NCBI GenBank assembly: GCA_020441345.1
Contig: JAGRMK010000034.1
Span: 428 to 9,838 of the forward strand
Source of the DNA: Paracoccaceae bacterium
GTDB taxonomy: Bacteria > Pseudomonadota > Alphaproteobacteria > Rhodobacterales > Rhodobacteraceae
DNA length: 9,411 nucleotides
Direction of reading: 5' to 3'
A program made the translations under genes and the position numbers. The notes below the pieces were generated by a model. It had not been told where the DNA came from, did not search any database, and was given only the letters and a program-made list of their open reading frames with translations. Each line of letters begins with the position of its first letter. Within the stretch, counting starts at the first letter, position 1. This document shows, piece after piece, positions 7,090-9,411 of the stretch.

Positions 7090-7125
7090 GGGGCCATGCG
7101 TGACAAATCAAACGGACTGCACCCC

Positions 7126-8388
7126 ATGCACCGCGCCCTTTCACGACCCATCCTGCCCGGGATTCGCGCCGCTCTGCTGGCGTTCCTGGCCTTGATCGGC
7201 GCCAGCCTCGCGGCGCCCGTCGCCCTGGCTCAAAGCCCGTTCTCGGCGGCTCTGTATGTCAACGACTTCGCGATCACGAATTACGAAGTGACGCAGAAGA
7301 TGCGGTTCCTTGAATTCCTCGGCGCCAGCGGCGACAATCCGCGTGAACGCGCCATCGAGCGCCTGATCGAGGACCGTCTGCAATTGCAGGAAGCCCAGCG
7401 TCTCGGCGGGCGTCTGACCCCTGACCAGATCGATACGGGCATGGCCGAATTCGCCGCTCGGGCCCAGTTGACGACCGACGAAATGATCGAGCGGCTGGCG
7501 GCGGCGGGCATCGACCGCGAGACCTTTGAAACCTTCATTCGCGCCGGTGTGTTCTGGCGCGAGCTGGTGCAGTCGACCTACGGCTCGCAGATCTCGATCA
7601 CCGAGGCGCAGATCGATCAGGCGCTGTCGGTCGAAGGGGTGCAGCCAGTCACCGAAGTCTTGATCTCCGAGATTTTCCTGCCCAACGAGCCGCAATTCGA
7701 AGAGGCCCTGCAACGCATCATCCCGCAGATCCAGCGCATTCGCACCGAAACGGAATTCGCGAACGCGGCGCGCCAGGTCTCGGCCGCGCCCAGCGCCAGT
7801 TCGGGCGGCCGCATCGAACGCTGGGTGAATGTCGCGGTGATACCGCCCGAGGTCGGCACCGTGATGCAAAACGCCAGCATCGGCACCGTGGTCGGTCCGA
7901 TCGAAGTGCCCGGCGCTTTCGCGTTCTTCCAGCTCCGCGCGCGCCGCAACTCGCGCTCGGTTCCCGATTCCGCGATCGAACTGGCCTTTCACCGGGTTCC
8001 CCTGGCCGGGGGCCGGACCGAGGCCAATCTCGCGATTGTCGAGCAGGTGCGCAATGCGGTGGATTCCTGTGGCGATTTCCCGGCCGAGGTTCTGCGCGCA
8101 CAGCCGAGCCTGTCCGATACCGCGGTCGCTGAAATCGTTCGCCCGCAGAGCGAGATCGCGGCATCGACCCGGTCCGAACTGGAGCGCATGAACCCCGGAC
8201 AAGTCACCGCCAATCTGGTCGAGGACAATGCTCTGGTCATGCTGATGCTGTGCCGTCGCACCGTGTCGGGCGAGGGCGTTCCCAGCCGCGCCCAGGTGCG
8301 GCTGGCGCTGCGCAACGTCGCGCTGGAGGGCTATGGCATGTTGTATCTGCAACGCCTGCGCGCGAATGCCGACATCCGCTATCCGTGA
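7126..8388 (+). CDS. surA: SurA-type periplasmic chaperone / peptidyl-prolyl isomerase
   Basis: This 420-residue secreted protein matches SurA in length (E. coli SurA is 428) and position. A signal peptide covers residues 1-35, with cleavage after VALA (A35). The N-terminal chaperone domain spans about 36-165 and includes RLIEDRLQLQEAQRLG (79-94), typical of SurA_N. A parvulin-like domain covers about 174-272, with SSGGRIERW (225-233) at the place of the usual GGDLGW motif. The C-terminal part (about 280-420) looks like a diverged second parvulin repeat, with MNPGQVT (355-361) but no GGDLG motif, and has the protein's only two cysteines, C315 and C376. SurA escorts unfolded barrel proteins, LptD among them, to the outer membrane. 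The start at 7126 is chosen because it gives a normal signal peptide and has GGA 9 nt upstream. The in-frame ATG at 7096 would add ten residues coded with codons rare here (TCA, GGA, CGT) and is the main alternative. pdxA follows after 1 nt. Confidence 0.88.
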   Translation: MHRALSRPILPGIRAALLAFLALIGASLAAPVALAQSPFSAALYVNDFAITNYEVTQKMRFLEFLGASGDNPRERAIERLIEDRLQLQEAQRLGGRLTPDQIDTGMAEFAARAQLTTDEMIERLAAAGIDRETFETFIRAGVFWRELVQSTYGSQISITEAQIDQALSVEGVQPVTEVLISEIFLPNEPQFEEALQRIIPQIQRIRTETEFANAARQVSAAPSASSGGRIERWVNVAVIPPEVGTVMQNASIGTVVGPIEVPGAFAFFQLRARRNSRSVPDSAIELAFHRVPLAGGRTEANLAIVEQVRNAVDSCGDFPAEVLRAQPSLSDTAVAEIVRPQSEIAASTRSELERMNPGQVTANLVEDNALVMLMLCRRTVSGEGVPSRAQVRLALRNVALEGYGMLYLQRLRANADIRYP

Positions 8389-8389
8389 C

Positions 8390-9364
8390 ATGACCCGCCG
8401 ACCGGCCCCATTGGTCTTGACCTGTGGCGATCCCTCCGGTGTCGGCCCCGAACTGGCGGCACGGCTCGCCCTGGACGGGCTGCCGATGCCCTTCGTCTGG
8501 ATCGGCGATCCGCGCCATCTGCCCGCAAATACCTGCTGGCAACCGGTGCCCCGACCCGACGCCGTTTATAGCGTCGCCCCTGGCGCGCTGGCGGTGCTGG
8601 AGCAGCCTTTCGCCACCCCCGCCCATCCCGGCCGTCCCGATCCAGCGAACGCCGCGGGCACCATCGCCGCAATCGAAACCGCGGTGCGGCTGGTGCAATC
8701 GGGCGCGGCCAGCGGAGTCGTCACGGCACCGATCAACAAGAAGGCCCTCAAGGACGGAGCCGGGTTTGCCTTTCCCGGTCATACCGAATTCCTGGCCCAT
8801 CTCGCCGGGGGCTGCGAGGTGGTGATGATGCTGGCCTGCGAGGGGCTGCGCGTGGTGCCCGCCACGATCCACATTCCGCTGTCGCGGGTGCCCGCCGCAC
8901 TGACCCCGGATCTCTTGCGCAGAACCATCGAGATCACCCATGCCGCGCTGATCCGCGATTTCGGACTGGCCGATCCGCGCATTGCGGTCGCCGGTCTGAA
9001 CCCCCACGCGGGCGAAGGCGGCGCAATGGGAACCGAGGAAAACGATTTCATTCGCCCCATCGTGCAAGACTGCGCCGGCCGGTCGATGGCGGTCTTCGGC
9101 CCGCTGCCGGCCGATACGATGTTCCATCCCGCCGCCCGCGCCCGCTACGACGCGGCAATCTGCATGTATCACGATCAGGCCCTGATCCCGATCAAGACCA
9201 TCGATTTCGCGGGTGGCGTGAACGTCACGCTGGGCCTGCCGTTCGTGCGCACCTCGCCCGATCACGGCACAGCCTATGACATCGCCGGCAAGGGCGTGGC
9301 CGACCCGTCGTCGATGCGCGCCGCGATGGCGATGGCCTGGGACATGGCGCAGCGGCGCGCGTAA
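8390..9364 (+). CDS. pdxA: 4-hydroxythreonine-4-phosphate dehydrogenase
   Basis: This 324-residue cytosolic enzyme of the PdxA family (E. coli: 329) carries out the NAD-dependent oxidation of 4-phosphohydroxy-L-threonine in the DXP-dependent route to pyridoxal 5'-phosphate; its product is condensed by PdxJ. Seen in order: CGDPSGVGPE (12-21), substrate-binding H131-T132 in PGHTEFL, the first metal ligand H161, NPHAGEGG with H206 (204-211), YHDQ with H261 (260-263) and DHGTAYDIAGKG (291-302). The three metal-binding histidines match E. coli H166, H211 and H266 at a constant offset of 5, so the enzyme should be active. The ATG at 8390-8392 begins 1 nt after the surA stop and has no clear ribosome binding site, which suggests translational coupling. 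Upstream in-frame ATGs at 8333 and 8366 lie inside surA and add residues unlike the family. The surA-pdxA pairing is conserved; in many proteobacteria rsmA follows next, beyond this window. Confidence 0.96.
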   Translation: MTRRPAPLVLTCGDPSGVGPELAARLALDGLPMPFVWIGDPRHLPANTCWQPVPRPDAVYSVAPGALAVLEQPFATPAHPGRPDPANAAGTIAAIETAVRLVQSGAASGVVTAPINKKALKDGAGFAFPGHTEFLAHLAGGCEVVMMLACEGLRVVPATIHIPLSRVPAALTPDLLRRTIEITHAALIRDFGLADPRIAVAGLNPHAGEGGAMGTEENDFIRPIVQDCAGRSMAVFGPLPADTMFHPAARARYDAAICMYHDQALIPIKTIDFAGGVNVTLGLPFVRTSPDHGTAYDIAGKGVADPSSMRAAMAMAWDMAQRRA

Positions 9365-9411
9365 CGGGCTCACGGCGAAGGTCACGCTATAGCTGATCGC
9401 AGGCCTCTGGC
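9365..9411. other. non-coding tail at window edge
   Basis: After the pdxA TAA stop there are 47 bases without a start codon in a convincing context and without a hairpin-plus-T terminator. Short minus-strand frames read in from the right edge and stop at 9382 and 9387; either could be the end of a convergent gene, but too few codons are visible to judge. Confidence 0.4.

Noticed and set aside
7141..8391. Long minus-strand open frame (about 416 codons) opposite surA
   Set aside because: It mirrors the surA frame almost end to end, its translation has the repetitive Arg/Gly/Asp/Leu character of antisense GC-rich DNA, and it has no recognisable domain. surA has clear signal peptide and family features.
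8237..9385. Long minus-strand open frame (about 382 codons) opposite pdxA
   Set aside because: The plus strand encodes PdxA with all metal ligands in place. The opposite frame is His/Gly/Arg-rich with no family features, a usual shadow of biased codon use.
1..9411. Mobile elements, CRISPR arrays, tRNA or rRNA genes, defence or toxin-antitoxin modules
   Set aside because: Reading both strands showed no arrays of repeats, terminal inverted repeats, transposase or integrase motifs, cloverleaf RNA genes or small paired ORFs. Coding is almost continuous and made of core housekeeping genes.

Overview
This is a gene-dense, GC-rich stretch of core chromosome from an alphaproteobacterium, most likely a member of the Rhodobacteraceae or a close relative. 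The evidence is the strong G/C third-position bias, the alphaproteobacterial type of LptD (an internal CxxC plus a C-terminal Asn-Glu-Cys) and the joined order lptF-lptG-lptD-surA-pdxA. The family assignment comes from recognising protein character and gene order, not from a database search.

Layout. Positions 1-450 (+) hold the C-terminal end of a 3-hydroxyacyl-CoA dehydrogenase that begins outside the window. It converges on a two-gene leftward unit, pepA-holC (2445 to 515, minus strand), encoding an M17 leucyl aminopeptidase and the chi subunit of DNA polymerase III. A 159-bp divergent intergenic region (2446-2604) separates pepA from a rightward block: lptF (2605-3729), lptG (3726-4826), lptD (4826-7051), surA (7126-8388) and pdxA (8390-9364). 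The last 47 bases carry no recognisable gene.

How the genes work together. LptF and LptG are the inner-membrane permease pair of the lipopolysaccharide exporter, and LptD is the outer-membrane translocon at the far end of the same bridge. SurA is a periplasmic chaperone for outer-membrane beta-barrels, and in E. coli LptD is one of its well-known clients. PdxA makes a pyridoxal phosphate precursor and is commonly encoded next to surA. In E. coli these genes lie in two separate loci, holC-pepA/lptFG and lptD-surA-pdxA-rsmA. Here the two are joined end to end, with tight junctions: a 4-nt ATGA overlap, a 1-nt TAGTG overlap and a 1-nt gap. The exception is a 74-nt gap before surA that may hold an internal promoter.

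I found no mobile element, CRISPR array, RNA gene, toxin-antitoxin or defence system, and no sign of an undescribed system. The observations most worth checking are small: an 18-bp near-perfect palindrome over the candidate lptF promoter, a shared promoter-like spacing upstream of pepA, lptF and surA, the four-cysteine layout of LptD, and a degenerate second half in SurA.
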